Assembly (NCBI GenBank): GCA_964610505.1
Contig: CAZSXU010000001.1
Location: 186,001 to 250,000 of the forward strand
From: CAZSXU01 sp964610505
GTDB lineage: Bacteria; Arandabacterota; Arandabacteria; JAGLYR01
DNA length: 64,000 bases
Direction: 5' to 3'
The notes beneath the pieces are model-generated. The model was not told where the DNA came from. It worked only from the letters and a program-made list of their open reading frames with translations, and did not search any database. Positions 7,311 to 16,101 of the stretch are shown piece after piece. Position numbers and translations under genes: made by a program. Position 1 is the stretch's first letter. The number at the start of each line of letters is the position of its first letter.

Positions 7311-8534
7311 ATGACACCCCAAGGCATCGATCGCAGGCAATTCATTCGCACCGCTTGTCTCGGCGCTCTTTCGGCCGGCGTAGGCCTGCCGGCCCTCGCC
7401 GGATGCGAGCGCAAGGAAGGCGGAACCCGGACGCCCGAGATCGTGTTCCGGCCGCTGGGCCGGACGGGATTGAAATTCTCGATCGTAAGCTTCGGCGTCA
7501 TGAACACCGACAGCCTGGACCTCATCCGCAGGGCGCTGGATGCGGGCGTTAACCACCTCGATACGGCGCACGTCTACCTTCGGGGAAACAGCGAGAAGGC
7601 GATCGGTGAGGTTCTGGAGACCGCCGGAATGAGGGACAAGGTCCACATTGCCACGAAGATGTACTTCGCACGCGACCGGGACGCGGGCCTGTTCCTCACC
7701 GATGGCGATGGTCGGGCGGCGGGGGCGACCCAAGAGAACTTCGACACTCAGCTGGCTACGAGCCTCAAGAGGCTCCGAACCGATTACGTGGATATTCTGT
7801 ACCTCCACAACTGCTATGGCCCTGAGATGGCGACGTATGAACCGATGTTGAACTCCCTGGTCAAAGCGAAGGCATCCGGAAGAACCCGGTTCATCGGAGT
7901 CACCACACATCGGCGCGAGCCCGACGTGATTCGCGCCGCCGTCGACACCGGCGTGGTGGACGTGATCGAGACGGCGTACAATTTCATGAAGGAGAACAGG
8001 GAGGAGACGTCGCGTGCAATCGAGTACGCCCATCAGAACGGGGTCGGCATCATCGCTATGAAAACTCAGGGAGGCGGTAGACTGAGTGAAGAGAAGAAGG
8101 CCGGCATGAACCACACCGGCGCCCTCAAGTGGGTGTTGAACGACACGAACGTGTCCGCGGCAATCCCCGGAATCACGACGTTTGATCAGCTGGAGACCGA
8201 TCTCGCGGTGATGAGCAATCTGGCGCTCTCGGACCAGGAAAAACGGGATCTGGAGCTGGTGCTCTCGGCGCCGGCCTTCTACTGTCAGAGCTGCCGCGAA
8301 TGCGTGCCCTCGTGTCGAGAGCGGATCGAGATCCCGACGCTGATGAGGGCCTACATGTACACGGAAGGCTACGGGAACCTCGCCCAGGCGGCGGCGACGC
8401 TTGAGGTTCTGCCCGAGGCGCGCGGGCTCGATGCGTGCAGGGACTGCCCGTCCTGCACGGCGTCCTGCCGGCGAGGCATCGACATTCCCCGGCGTCTCCA
8501 GTCTCTGGCCGAGAGCCACGCCTTTGCCGTCTGA
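7311..8534 (+). CDS. Tat-exported lipoprotein aldo/keto reductase with C-terminal iron-sulfur motifs
   Basis: A 407-residue protein. The N-terminus has a twin-arginine motif (DRRQFIRT, Arg8-Arg9) and a lipobox (LAGC, Cys32), so it is predicted to be exported folded and membrane-anchored. The aldo/keto reductase barrel carries the usual Asp and Tyr (HLDTAHVY), Lys (IATK) and His (YLHN) positions. The C-terminus has two C-x2-C-x2-C-x3-C clusters (Cys325/328/331/335 and Cys376/379/382/386) as in ferredoxin-tailed AKRs. GGAGG precedes the ATG. The substrate is unknown. It opens a run of plus-strand genes and may be co-transcribed with the DUF6599 gene 35 bases downstream. Confidence 0.88.
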   Translation: MTPQGIDRRQFIRTACLGALSAGVGLPALAGCERKEGGTRTPEIVFRPLGRTGLKFSIVSFGVMNTDSLDLIRRALDAGVNHLDTAHVYLRGNSEKAIGEVLETAGMRDKVHIATKMYFARDRDAGLFLTDGDGRAAGATQENFDTQLATSLKRLRTDYVDILYLHNCYGPEMATYEPMLNSLVKAKASGRTRFIGVTTHRREPDVIRAAVDTGVVDVIETAYNFMKENREETSRAIEYAHQNGVGIIAMKTQGGGRLSEEKKAGMNHTGALKWVLNDTNVSAAIPGITTFDQLETDLAVMSNLALSDQEKRDLELVLSAPAFYCQSCRECVPSCRERIEIPTLMRAYMYTEGYGNLAQAAATLEVLPEARGLDACRDCPSCTASCRRGIDIPRRLQSLAESHAFAV

Positions 8535-8569
8535 CCTCATGGTGTCCGGTCACCGGATGAGGAGTATCG

Positions 8570-9538
8570 ATGGTAAACGGGTTCAGGATGGTGCTCTTTG
8601 GGATCGTGATGCCGTGCTGCTTCGCTTTCGTTCCCGCGGGACCGGAGGCGGTTTGCGCCCGGGCAGCTCCGCAGGACGGGCCGGACCTGCCGGCGCTGGA
8701 AGCTTTGCTCCCGGACCCGGGGGCACTCGGCGGGTGTGCCCGCACCTCACCCCCCCTGTTTTTCAGCCGCGGGACCCTTTGGGATTACATCAACGGTGCG
8801 GCCGATACGTATCTCCAGTATGGATTCGAGCAACTTCTGGTATCGCAGTGGACAACCACGAAGGATTCCACCCGGCTGACCATCGAGATCTACCGAATGG
8901 AGAGCCCGGACCACGCCTTCGGCATCTACTCGGCCGAACGATCCCCGGACGACCGCCCCATTGCCATCGACGTGGACGGCTATCAGGGCGCCTACTTCCT
9001 CAATTTCTGGAAGGGGCCCCACTATGTGAAACTCTCATCCATGCGGTCCTCGAAGGGAGCCGGAGAGGCCTTGCTGAATCTTGCAAGGGCCGTCTCGGCG
9101 TCCATCCCCGGCCGGTTCGATCCGCCCGAGCTCTTCCGCTTTCTCCCCAAGGAGGGCCGAATCGAGAGAAGCGAGCGCTTTGTGCCCGACAATTTTCTCG
9201 GCCACGCGTTCCTGAAGAACGGCCATCTGCTGGAGTATCGGAGAGATGAAAACCGCTACCATTTGTTCCTGGCCGATATCGAATCTTCGATAGCCGCGAC
9301 GAAGGCCTTCGAGGACTTTCGACAATTTCTGGTCTCCGCCGGCCAGAGTCCTTCCTATCGACGGAAATCCGACATCCAGATCCTCGTGACGAAGACGGGT
9401 GCCCGGAAGGTGGTATTTCAGTTCCACTCCTATGTGGGGGGCGTTCTGGGACTTGAAGATATCCGCAGCGCCGAGGCACTTGTCGAGACCGTCGTCGATC
9501 AGTTGGCCGTGCGAAGTCCACATCGAGAGAAGAAGTAA
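8570..9538 (+). CDS. Secreted DUF6599-type protein
   Basis: A 322-residue protein with an N-terminal signal peptide (hydrophobic residues 6-24). The core resembles DUF6599 proteins of FCB bacteria: a LLPDPGALGG start, the LWDYINGAADTYLQYGF motif, an IEIYRMESPDHAFGIYS motif and a fragment around FWKGPHYVKL. The same motif order occurs in the protein at 28510-29505, so the window encodes two paralogues. Function is unknown; export suggests a cell-envelope role. GAGGAG precedes the ATG. It sits between the exported reductase and phosphoglycerate mutase, in the same direction. Confidence 0.8.
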   Translation: MVNGFRMVLFGIVMPCCFAFVPAGPEAVCARAAPQDGPDLPALEALLPDPGALGGCARTSPPLFFSRGTLWDYINGAADTYLQYGFEQLLVSQWTTTKDSTRLTIEIYRMESPDHAFGIYSAERSPDDRPIAIDVDGYQGAYFLNFWKGPHYVKLSSMRSSKGAGEALLNLARAVSASIPGRFDPPELFRFLPKEGRIERSERFVPDNFLGHAFLKNGHLLEYRRDENRYHLFLADIESSIAATKAFEDFRQFLVSAGQSPSYRRKSDIQILVTKTGARKVVFQFHSYVGGVLGLEDIRSAEALVETVVDQLAVRSPHREKK

Positions 9539-9564
9539 GAACAACCGCCGCAGGGAGTGTGTCT

Positions 9565-10875
9565 GTGCGCTGCATCCTTGTGATCCTGGACGGCCTGGGC
9601 GATCGAGCGTACGAAGTCCTCGATGGGCGGACCCCCCTCCAGGCCGCGCGCACGCCGAACCTGGACCGCCTGGCGGGGATGGGCATGAACGGGCTCTACC
9701 ATGCCTCTCTCCAGGGCCAACCCCTGCCCAGCGAGGAAGCGCACTTCCTGATGTTCGGCTACGACCGATCCGAGTTCCCCGGCCGAGGGATCCTTGAGGC
9801 GATCGGCTACGGGATCGACACGTCGGACGAGGACGTGGCGGTCCTGGCCCACTTCTGCCAGGTTCGGGAAGACGGCGGGCGCCTGATTCTCGTGCGGGAG
9901 CGCGCCGATATCGACGAATCGCTCCTTCCCCCGCTCCGGGAGGCCGTTCGCGACTTCGAATCGGGCGGCATTCGAATCCGCTTCTTCCCCACGCAGAAGA
10001 TCGAGGGTGTCCTGACCCTCTCGGGTTCGGTCTCGCCCGCCGTCACCGACAGCGACTCCATGTATGCGGGCCTCCCGCTTATCGCCGTGGAAGCCGTCGG
10101 CGCGACCCCCGAGGCGCCACAGGCACACGACACGGCCCGCGCGCTTCGAGCATACCTGCAGTGGGCCTACCGTCGATTGTCCGCTCACCCAACCAACGCG
10201 AGCCGGAGAGAGCGGGGCCTTCCCGAGGCCAACGCCATGGTCACCCAGCGGCCCGGCAGAAAGCGACGGCTCCCTCCCTTTGAGGAGAAGTGGGGGCTCA
10301 GGCCCCTTTCCGTTTCCTCCGGGCCCGTCTATTGGGGGCTGTGCGAGCACATCGGAATCCGTGTCGAGCGGGTGGAAGACTCCCCGGACCCCGGTCGGGA
10401 TTTGCGGGAAAGGCTGGAGATCGCCCGGGATCGGACCGACGCGGACTTCATCCACGTCCACACCAAAGCACCGGATGAAGCGGCCCACACCAAGGATCCG
10501 GTTCACAAGAAGAAGATCATCGAAGCGCTGGATCGCGCCATGGAGTTTGCGGTGCGGGAGATCGCTCCGGACCCGGAAACCCTCTTGGTCGTGACGGCGG
10601 ACCACTCCACTCCCTGTGCCGATCCTCTCATCCACAGCGGCGAAACCGTTCCCCTGATGATGGTCGGGAAACATCCCCGCCGGGATGCGGTGTCGAAGTT
10701 CGACGAGATTGCGTGCTCGGGCGGCGCCCTGGGACTCGCAAGAGGCCGAGAGCTCATGTTTCTAATTCTCAATTTCCTGGACCGGGCCAAGATGCTCGGC
10801 CTGATGGATACCCCCGAGGACCAACCCTACTATCCCGGATCGCGTCGGCCCCTTCGGCTGGAGGATACCCCGTAG
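9565..10875 (+). CDS. apgM: Archaeal-type cofactor-independent phosphoglycerate mutase
   Basis: A 436-residue alkaline-phosphatase-superfamily protein that would interconvert 3- and 2-phosphoglycerate. The N-terminal metal ligand lies in LVILDGLGD, followed by RTPLQAARTPNLDRLA, which is typical of archaeal-type PGMs. A PSEEAHFLMFGYD segment stands where the phosphoryl-accepting serine region falls. The C-terminal metal ligands are in HTKAPDEAAH and TADHSTP. The length is slightly above the usual 400-410 residues. The GTG at 9565 is preferred because AGGGAG lies seven bases upstream; the frame also opens at GTG 9559, which is too close to that site. The next gene starts on the base after its stop codon. 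Confidence 0.85.
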   Translation: MRCILVILDGLGDRAYEVLDGRTPLQAARTPNLDRLAGMGMNGLYHASLQGQPLPSEEAHFLMFGYDRSEFPGRGILEAIGYGIDTSDEDVAVLAHFCQVREDGGRLILVRERADIDESLLPPLREAVRDFESGGIRIRFFPTQKIEGVLTLSGSVSPAVTDSDSMYAGLPLIAVEAVGATPEAPQAHDTARALRAYLQWAYRRLSAHPTNASRRERGLPEANAMVTQRPGRKRRLPPFEEKWGLRPLSVSSGPVYWGLCEHIGIRVERVEDSPDPGRDLRERLEIARDRTDADFIHVHTKAPDEAAHTKDPVHKKKIIEALDRAMEFAVREIAPDPETLLVVTADHSTPCADPLIHSGETVPLMMVGKHPRRDAVSKFDEIACSGGALGLARGRELMFLILNFLDRAKMLGLMDTPEDQPYYPGSRRPLRLEDTP

Positions 10876-11694
10876 ATGAATGCGGCGAAGCTGAACGCAC
10901 TTCTGGCGAGAAAACCGGAAATGGTGAACGAGTTTCCCGCTTGGCTCGTCTCACCCGAGACTCTGGAACCGCGAGCCGCGGGCGAAGGCGTTGTGATCGC
11001 CGAAATCGCCGGAAGAGACAGTGCGGCCGCCGTTCTTGAGGCCGTGCGGCAGCGGCCGATCCAGACGATTCTCCCCACGATCGCCTACACGGCCACCGAA
11101 TTCGGAGACTGGGCGGTTCCCCTCCGGAAATGTGAAGATTTGCGGAGGCGGCTCTCGGCCGAGGGCATCACCGTTCGTCCTCCGGTGTTCCTCGGCTCCC
11201 CCCGGTTCTGGTGGTTGCTCTGCGGCCGCCCGGCGTCGATCCATACCGCCCGCTACGGACTGCCCACGACCTGTTTGGGGTGCCACCTGTATGTTCACGC
11301 ACTCCGGATTCCTCTCGCCAAGCGCGTCGGGGCCGACACCGTGATCTCCGGCGAGAGGGAAAACCACGACAACCGGATCAAGCTGAATCAGATCGCCGAC
11401 GCGCTGGACGCGTACGTTGGATTCCTGGCGGACTACGACGTCGAACTTCGGCTCCCCGTCCGCCACGTCCGGGAAGGGGCCGGGATCCTTGCGATCCTCG
11501 GCGAAGAGTGGAAAGAGGGCCGTGGGCAGCTCCAGTGTGTCCTCAGCAAGAACGATCAGGACGAGAACGGGCGGGTCACCTACGATTCGGACTCCGTGAA
11601 GCGATTCTTCTCGGAATTCGCACTCCCGGTGGCTCAAAAAGTCGTCGATACGTACCTTTCCGGACAGACACTGGGTGACGCCCCTCTTGTGTAG
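10876..11694 (+). CDS. Possible PP-loop (adenine nucleotide alpha-hydrolase) protein
   Basis: A 272-residue soluble protein not confidently recognised. Around residues 38-52 is an AEIAGRDSAAAVLEAV segment resembling a degenerate PP-loop (usually SGGxDS), and further on a CLGCHLYVHALRIP segment followed by VISGERENHDNRIK, the kind of Cys-x2-Cys and charged arrangement found in thiolation or amidation PP-loop enzymes. That would imply ATP-dependent adenylation of a substrate, but the missing SGG makes this tentative. The ATG abuts the TAG of the phosphoglycerate mutase and GGAGG lies inside the end of that gene, so the two are almost certainly translationally coupled. Confidence 0.6.
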   Translation: MNAAKLNALLARKPEMVNEFPAWLVSPETLEPRAAGEGVVIAEIAGRDSAAAVLEAVRQRPIQTILPTIAYTATEFGDWAVPLRKCEDLRRRLSAEGITVRPPVFLGSPRFWWLLCGRPASIHTARYGLPTTCLGCHLYVHALRIPLAKRVGADTVISGERENHDNRIKLNQIADALDAYVGFLADYDVELRLPVRHVREGAGILAILGEEWKEGRGQLQCVLSKNDQDENGRVTYDSDSVKRFFSEFALPVAQKVVDTYLSGQTLGDAPLV

Positions 11695-11830
11695 AAACCA
11701 TCTCCGCCGGAACTGAAGTCCCGTGAGAGGGTATAATCACGAAGGACGGATCGACACCGATCGGCTTCACACACCGGGATGGGTACATTGTCCTGTCGGG
11801 CAATCGAGTCATCCCATCATTCGAGGATTC

Positions 11831-13996
11831 ATGCGTCCCCATCCCGGAATCAAGATACCCATCCTCGCGGCGATTCTGGTTGTCGGCGCTGTGCCGGTCG
11901 CCTGCGCCGCCGCAGATCTCACGGGCCTTGTTCTGGACCGCGAGAACCGCCGGCCGATCCCCCTGGTCGAGGTCCGGCTGGACGGCTCCTTTGCCCGTTT
12001 GACGGCACAGGACGGCACGTTTCGAATTCCCGAGCCGGAAGAGGGCCGCCACACCCTGGCCTTCACGCACATCTCGTACGCAGCCCGGTCCATCGATATC
12101 ACCTGGCCGCCGACAACCCTTCCCGTGATCGTCACCCTCCAGCCCACGTCCTACGCCCTGGACGAGGTGCTGGTTCGAGGGGAAATCGCGGACGTCTCCT
12201 TCCCCGTTCGCTCGACCGCCCTGACGCACGACTTCATCATCGAGAGCGCCGGCAACATCGCCAACGATCCATTGCGGACCATTCAATCCCAGCCGAGCGT
12301 CGCCTTTGACGGGATCGATTTCAACTCCCGGGCCGCCATTCGTGGCGGCGATCCCGAGGAACACCGTGTCTACTTCGACGGCTACCCCATGGCCCACTAC
12401 GCGCACCACGGCGGATTCGCCGGATTGATCTACGACGATCTGCTTCGCGAGACGGTTCTCATTCCCGGGGGAGCTCCCCTGCGTTTCCGGGGCAATCTCT
12501 CGGGGACCATTCTGATGTCACCCATGAGCGCGGAAGAGAATCGGAATTTCTTCCGTTGCGATATCACGTCGCTGGCTGCGGCCGCAACGCGGCGAATGAC
12601 GTCTTCCTTCTCGATGATGGGATCCGTCAAGTCCAGCTTCTTCAACCTGCCCGTCTACCAGCAGGCGGGCGTGAAGAGCAAGTCCTTCCGCGATCTTCTC
12701 GCCCGGACGGCCGTCGGCGCCGGAGGATCCACCGAACTGACCGCCCTTCTCATCGGGGCGACGGACGAAGAGATCGGCTCTCCGTTTGAGGACATCGAGA
12801 CTTCTCGGCAGACCCGCTCCGTCCTTGCCGGCGCGACCCTAACGGTCCCGCGGGGCGGGTGGACGGGCCGGCTCCGAATGCACCACTCGTACTTCCATTC
12901 GCGGGACGATGTCTCCTCACGGGGGGAAGAGCGGGAGCACCGGCTGGAGGGGACGTACCTCTCCGGAGAACTGGAGGCCGAGACCGGTCCGGCCGGCCTG
13001 TTTGTTGCCGGGCAGATCGGCGCGCTGGAATACGAAGGTTACGGCGGAAGCGCCGGAGATTATCCCGCGGCGCTCTCCGTTGAGGGCCGGCTATCTTTAC
13101 TCGAGCAGAGTGTGTTGGTCATCGGCGCGGGAACCACCCGCGAGCCCTGGACGGAACAGATGGAGCCGGAGGCTTACGGATCCTTCACCCTGGGACTCCA
13201 TCGCCGATGGAGACTGGCCGTCGGCTACCGGCGGTCGCACCAGACCCCTTTCCTCTTCACGGAAACCCGTCACTTCGCAACCGTTCCCGTCGATCCGGGC
13301 GCGCTGATGCGGGGCTACGCCGCCTCCTGGGAGGAAGCCCTCGCCGTCGAAATGGACCAGGTGTCCATCCACGGGGAAATCCGCCTTGCGGACTACTCCG
13401 CGTTGGAGGCGGACGGCTTCAGGCGGCAATACCGGAATCTCGCGACCTGGCAGTGGTCGGACTCGCTTGGGGTATCCGGCGTCGGAAGCGGAGGCGCCGG
13501 GGACGGGTTCGGCTATGAGATCGCCTTTCGCAGGCGACACCCCGGCGGGCTCTCCCTCTCGGTCTCCTTCAGCCATGCCGAGATCCGCAAGAGGGAAGGG
13601 ACACTGGCGGTCGAGAGGCCCGGAGACTTCGACATGCCGAGGGCCTGGCGACTGAGCTGCAGCTATCCGATTCTGGAGACCACGACGATCTCCGTCGCCT
13701 GGCAGGACCTGAGCGGCCGGCCCTACACTCCGCTCGATCTCAACTCGGGTCTTCCCGAGGATCACGAGGTGAATGCTCTCCGTCTCCCCCGGTTTCAACG
13801 GCTGGACGTGAAGATCCAACAGCGGCTGATTCGGGAAACCAGCGAGGTTACCTTTTTCGTCGACGTCTTGAATCTCCTGGACCGCGACAACGTGGCCATG
13901 CGTTCGGCACTCGAAATCAGTCCCGGCGAGTACACCGCCTACCGGTACTGGGGAACCACTTTCTTCCCCATCGTGGGCGTGAGCGCGACGTGGTAG
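11831..13996 (+). CDS. TonB-dependent receptor with carboxypeptidase-regulatory-like N-terminal domain
   Basis: A 721-residue outer-membrane protein: a signal peptide (about 1-27), a carboxypeptidase-regulatory-like domain (LTGLVLDRENRRPIPLVEV onward, to about 110), a plug domain with IRGGDPEEHRVYFDGYP, and a long beta-barrel ending in an aromatic residue (VSATW). Such receptors import iron chelates, vitamins or oligomers using TonB energy; the ligand is not evident. The ATG at 11831 starts a proper signal peptide, whereas the frame's earlier start at 11723 has none. A TATAAT at 11732-11737 could be a -10, but no good -35 accompanies it. Confidence 0.88.
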   Translation: MRPHPGIKIPILAAILVVGAVPVACAAADLTGLVLDRENRRPIPLVEVRLDGSFARLTAQDGTFRIPEPEEGRHTLAFTHISYAARSIDITWPPTTLPVIVTLQPTSYALDEVLVRGEIADVSFPVRSTALTHDFIIESAGNIANDPLRTIQSQPSVAFDGIDFNSRAAIRGGDPEEHRVYFDGYPMAHYAHHGGFAGLIYDDLLRETVLIPGGAPLRFRGNLSGTILMSPMSAEENRNFFRCDITSLAAAATRRMTSSFSMMGSVKSSFFNLPVYQQAGVKSKSFRDLLARTAVGAGGSTELTALLIGATDEEIGSPFEDIETSRQTRSVLAGATLTVPRGGWTGRLRMHHSYFHSRDDVSSRGEEREHRLEGTYLSGELEAETGPAGLFVAGQIGALEYEGYGGSAGDYPAALSVEGRLSLLEQSVLVIGAGTTREPWTEQMEPEAYGSFTLGLHRRWRLAVGYRRSHQTPFLFTETRHFATVPVDPGALMRGYAASWEEALAVEMDQVSIHGEIRLADYSALEADGFRRQYRNLATWQWSDSLGVSGVGSGGAGDGFGYEIAFRRRHPGGLSLSVSFSHAEIRKREGTLAVERPGDFDMPRAWRLSCSYPILETTTISVAWQDLSGRPYTPLDLNSGLPEDHEVNALRLPRFQRLDVKIQQRLIRETSEVTFFVDVLNLLDRDNVAMRSALEISPGEYTAYRYWGTTFFPIVGVSATW

Positions 13997-14089
13997 GCCC
14001 TGCGAGAGCACGACACGGTAACAAGGGGAACCGCCGACAAAGAGACTGCTGCGCAAGACCAAAAGGCGAGAGCCGAAACACCCAGTGCT

Positions 14090-14245
14090 TGGGCCGGCCG
14101 CGGTGAAGGCTCGCCGGATCGAAAGCCGCAGCGTGGTATCTTTCAACACCTCGAGATTCCGCCCTCCTCGACAATGATCATCCCCCATTCACGCTGCGGC
14201 AGAGAGACGCCGAGCCTTCGCCACGGCGCAAGGCCCGGCCCGGAA
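14090..14245. repeat. Structured dispersed repeat, family I, copy A
   Basis: It begins GGGCCGGCCGCGGTGAAGG and ends near GGCGCAAGGCCCGG. Inner arms CCGCAGCGTG and CACGCTGCGG are perfect complements, and outer arms GAAGGCTCG and CGAGCCTTC also pair. The related copy at 25700-25850 keeps the pairing with different bases. Confidence 0.6.
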
Positions 14246-14260
14246 ACAGGACAAGCGACT

Positions 14261-14290
14261 CGGAGTCTCGGGTCAAAACCCGAGACTCCG
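14261..14290. terminator. Bidirectional hairpin between convergent genes
   Basis: A perfect 13-bp stem, CGGAGTCTCGGGT / ACCCGAGACTCCG, with a CAAA loop. There is no long T-tract on either side, so it may terminate weakly or only stabilise 3' ends. Confidence 0.45.
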
Positions 14291-14338
14291 GAAGAACCTC
14301 ATCTGTGGAATCTGAGAAACCTGTGGCGAGTCTTCGTT

Positions 14339-15586
14339 CTACAATCCGTACATCTCGACGATTTCGGCCTTGGTCTTGCCCAGGATGTCGTACTTCCTCC
14401 CGACCTTCTTGAAGGCCTCGAGCGCTTTGTCCAGGTGGTGCATCTCGTGGGCCGCGGAAATCTGTGTCCGGATGCGCGCCTGGCCCTTGGGAACCACGGG
14501 GAAGAAGAAACCCACCGCATACACGCCTTCGGCGTACAGATCGCGCGAGATGTCCTGTGATAGCTTGGCATTGAAGAGCATCACCGGGACAATCGCCGTA
14601 TCCCCCTCCTTCAGGACAAACCCGGCCTCGGTGAGTCCCTTGCGCCAGTATTCCGTGTTCGTCTCGAGCTTGTCGCGCCGCTCGGTGCTCGCCGAGAGGA
14701 GCTCCAGGACCTTCAGGACTCCGGCGACGATCACGGGCGCCATCGTGTTCGAGAACAGATAGGGACGCGCCCGCTGCCTGCACATATCGACGATTTCTCT
14801 CCGGCCCGAGACACATCCACCCGAGGCTCCCCCCAGCGCCTTGCCGAAGGTCGTCGTAATGAGGTCGATCTCACCCATCACCCCGCACTTCTCATGAGCC
14901 CCGCGCCCGGTCTTCCCAACATAGCCCGTGCCATGGGAGTCATCCACCAGCACCATGGCATCGTATGCCTCGGACAGACGCACGATCTCATCCAGCTTGG
15001 CCGTGTCGCCGTCCATGGAGAAAACGCCATCGGTGATGATCATCCTGAAGCGTTTGTCCTGATGTAGCTGAAGCTTTTCCTCGAGATGCTGCATGTTGGA
15101 GTGTTTGAAAGTGTCCTGCTGGGCCTTGCAGAGCCTCATCCCGTCGATGATCGACGCATGAACGAGTCGATCGGCGATCATGACGTCTCTCTCTCCGAGC
15201 ACGGCCTCGAACACGCCGGCGTTCGCATCCATGCAGGAGGGAAAAAGGATCGTGTCCTCCGTTCCCAGAAACTCGGTCACCCGCTTTTCCAGGTCGCGGT
15301 GGATGTCCTGGGTCCCACAGATAAACCGGACCGACGACATGCCGTAGCCGCGCGTGTCGAGTCCCTCATGTGCCGCCTTGACAACATCCGGATGGCTCGA
15401 CAGCCCCAGATAGTTGTTGGCGCACATGTTGATCACGTTTTTCAGCGAGGACCCTGCGGGAAACTCCACGTCGATGTCGGCGTTCTGTGGAGCATGAATG
15501 AGGCGCTCCTCCTTGAATAGCCCGCCCCTGCGAATACTCTCGATCTCTTCCTGGTACGTCGTTCGGACTTTGGTACTGAAAGCCAT
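14339..15586 (-). CDS. kbl: Kbl-type alpha-oxoamine synthase (glycine C-acetyltransferase-like)
   Basis: A 415-residue PLP enzyme closely resembling 2-amino-3-ketobutyrate CoA ligase: CANNYLGLSSHP (55-66), GMSSVRFICGTQ (82-93), VDDSHGTGYVG with Asp215 and His218, and the Schiff-base lysine Lys249 in TFGKALGGASGG. It condenses an acyl thioester with an amino acid, for Kbl glycine plus acetyl-CoA. It has a C-terminal extension of about 20 residues. The neighbours are an acyl carrier protein, an acyl-CoA synthetase and AcpS rather than threonine dehydrogenase, so a longer acyl-ACP donor, as in sphingolipid or sulfonolipid synthases, is possible. The ATG at 15586 starts the conserved part; the upstream open frame has no homology. 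Confidence 0.85.
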   Translation of the reverse strand: MAFSTKVRTTYQEEIESIRRGGLFKEERLIHAPQNADIDVEFPAGSSLKNVINMCANNYLGLSSHPDVVKAAHEGLDTRGYGMSSVRFICGTQDIHRDLEKRVTEFLGTEDTILFPSCMDANAGVFEAVLGERDVMIADRLVHASIIDGMRLCKAQQDTFKHSNMQHLEEKLQLHQDKRFRMIITDGVFSMDGDTAKLDEIVRLSEAYDAMVLVDDSHGTGYVGKTGRGAHEKCGVMGEIDLITTTFGKALGGASGGCVSGRREIVDMCRQRARPYLFSNTMAPVIVAGVLKVLELLSASTERRDKLETNTEYWRKGLTEAGFVLKEGDTAIVPVMLFNAKLSQDISRDLYAEGVYAVGFFFPVVPKGQARIRTQISAAHEMHHLDKALEAFKKVGRKYDILGKTKAEIVEMYGL

Positions 15587-15794
15587 TGTCGGTCTCCTGA
15601 TTCCGGGCGGCCCGCGGCGATTCCGCCGCACCCCCGGGGAATTCAATCCTTTGCGGTGAGGGCTTCCCCCATTCCCGAGCGGGTGGCTCAGAGACTCTCT
15701 TCGCCGCGCGCGGCAAGACGGAGTCGAGCGAGTGCGAGGAAACAACCTTCGAGACAGGACCCGTGAGGGACATGTCGCGTCGGGCACATCCGCC

Positions 15795-16043
15795 CTACTG
15801 GCCTCCGAACTCCTTTACCAGTTCGCAGATCTTGCCGACGGTATCGAACGCGTCCGGGGTCGCCTTGTCGTCGGGAATGGAGATCTTGTACTTGTTCTCG
15901 AGGAATCGCTTGAGCGACACCATCGAGAAGGAATCCACAATGCCCCCGGAAATGAGAGGCGTATCCGGTGTGATCTCCTCGTCGTCGTCTTCAAGATACT
16001 CATTCTTCACGTAGTCGAGCACGGCTCTTTGCATCTCGTCCAT
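15795..16043 (-). CDS. Acyl carrier protein
   Basis: An 82-residue acidic protein with the acyl carrier fold. The phosphopantetheine attachment serine is Ser38 in GGIVDSFSM, a slight variant of the usual DSL motif. It would carry acyl groups as thioesters after modification by the AcpS encoded two genes upstream. A stand-alone ACP between an acyl-CoA synthetase and an oxoamine synthase suggests a dedicated pathway rather than the housekeeping fatty-acid ACP. It lies 58 bases after the synthetase gene and about 210 before the synthase start. Confidence 0.88.
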   Translation of the reverse strand: MDEMQRAVLDYVKNEYLEDDDEEITPDTPLISGGIVDSFSMVSLKRFLENKYKISIPDDKATPDAFDTVGKICELVKEFGGQ

Positions 16044-16101
16044 TCGAGCGCTCCTTAGCGTTTGCGAATCGATCTGACGGACTCACACTCTAGCAGAACC
16101 A

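Larger units (their letters stand above)
13997..14338. other. Convergent intergenic region with a structured repeat and a hairpin
   Basis: Between the 3' ends of the TonB receptor and the oxoamine synthase. It holds one copy of a structured dispersed repeat (14090-14245), a perfect 13-bp inverted repeat (14261-14290) and a short AATCTGTG-like array around 14299-14330. No gene was seen. Confidence 0.7.
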
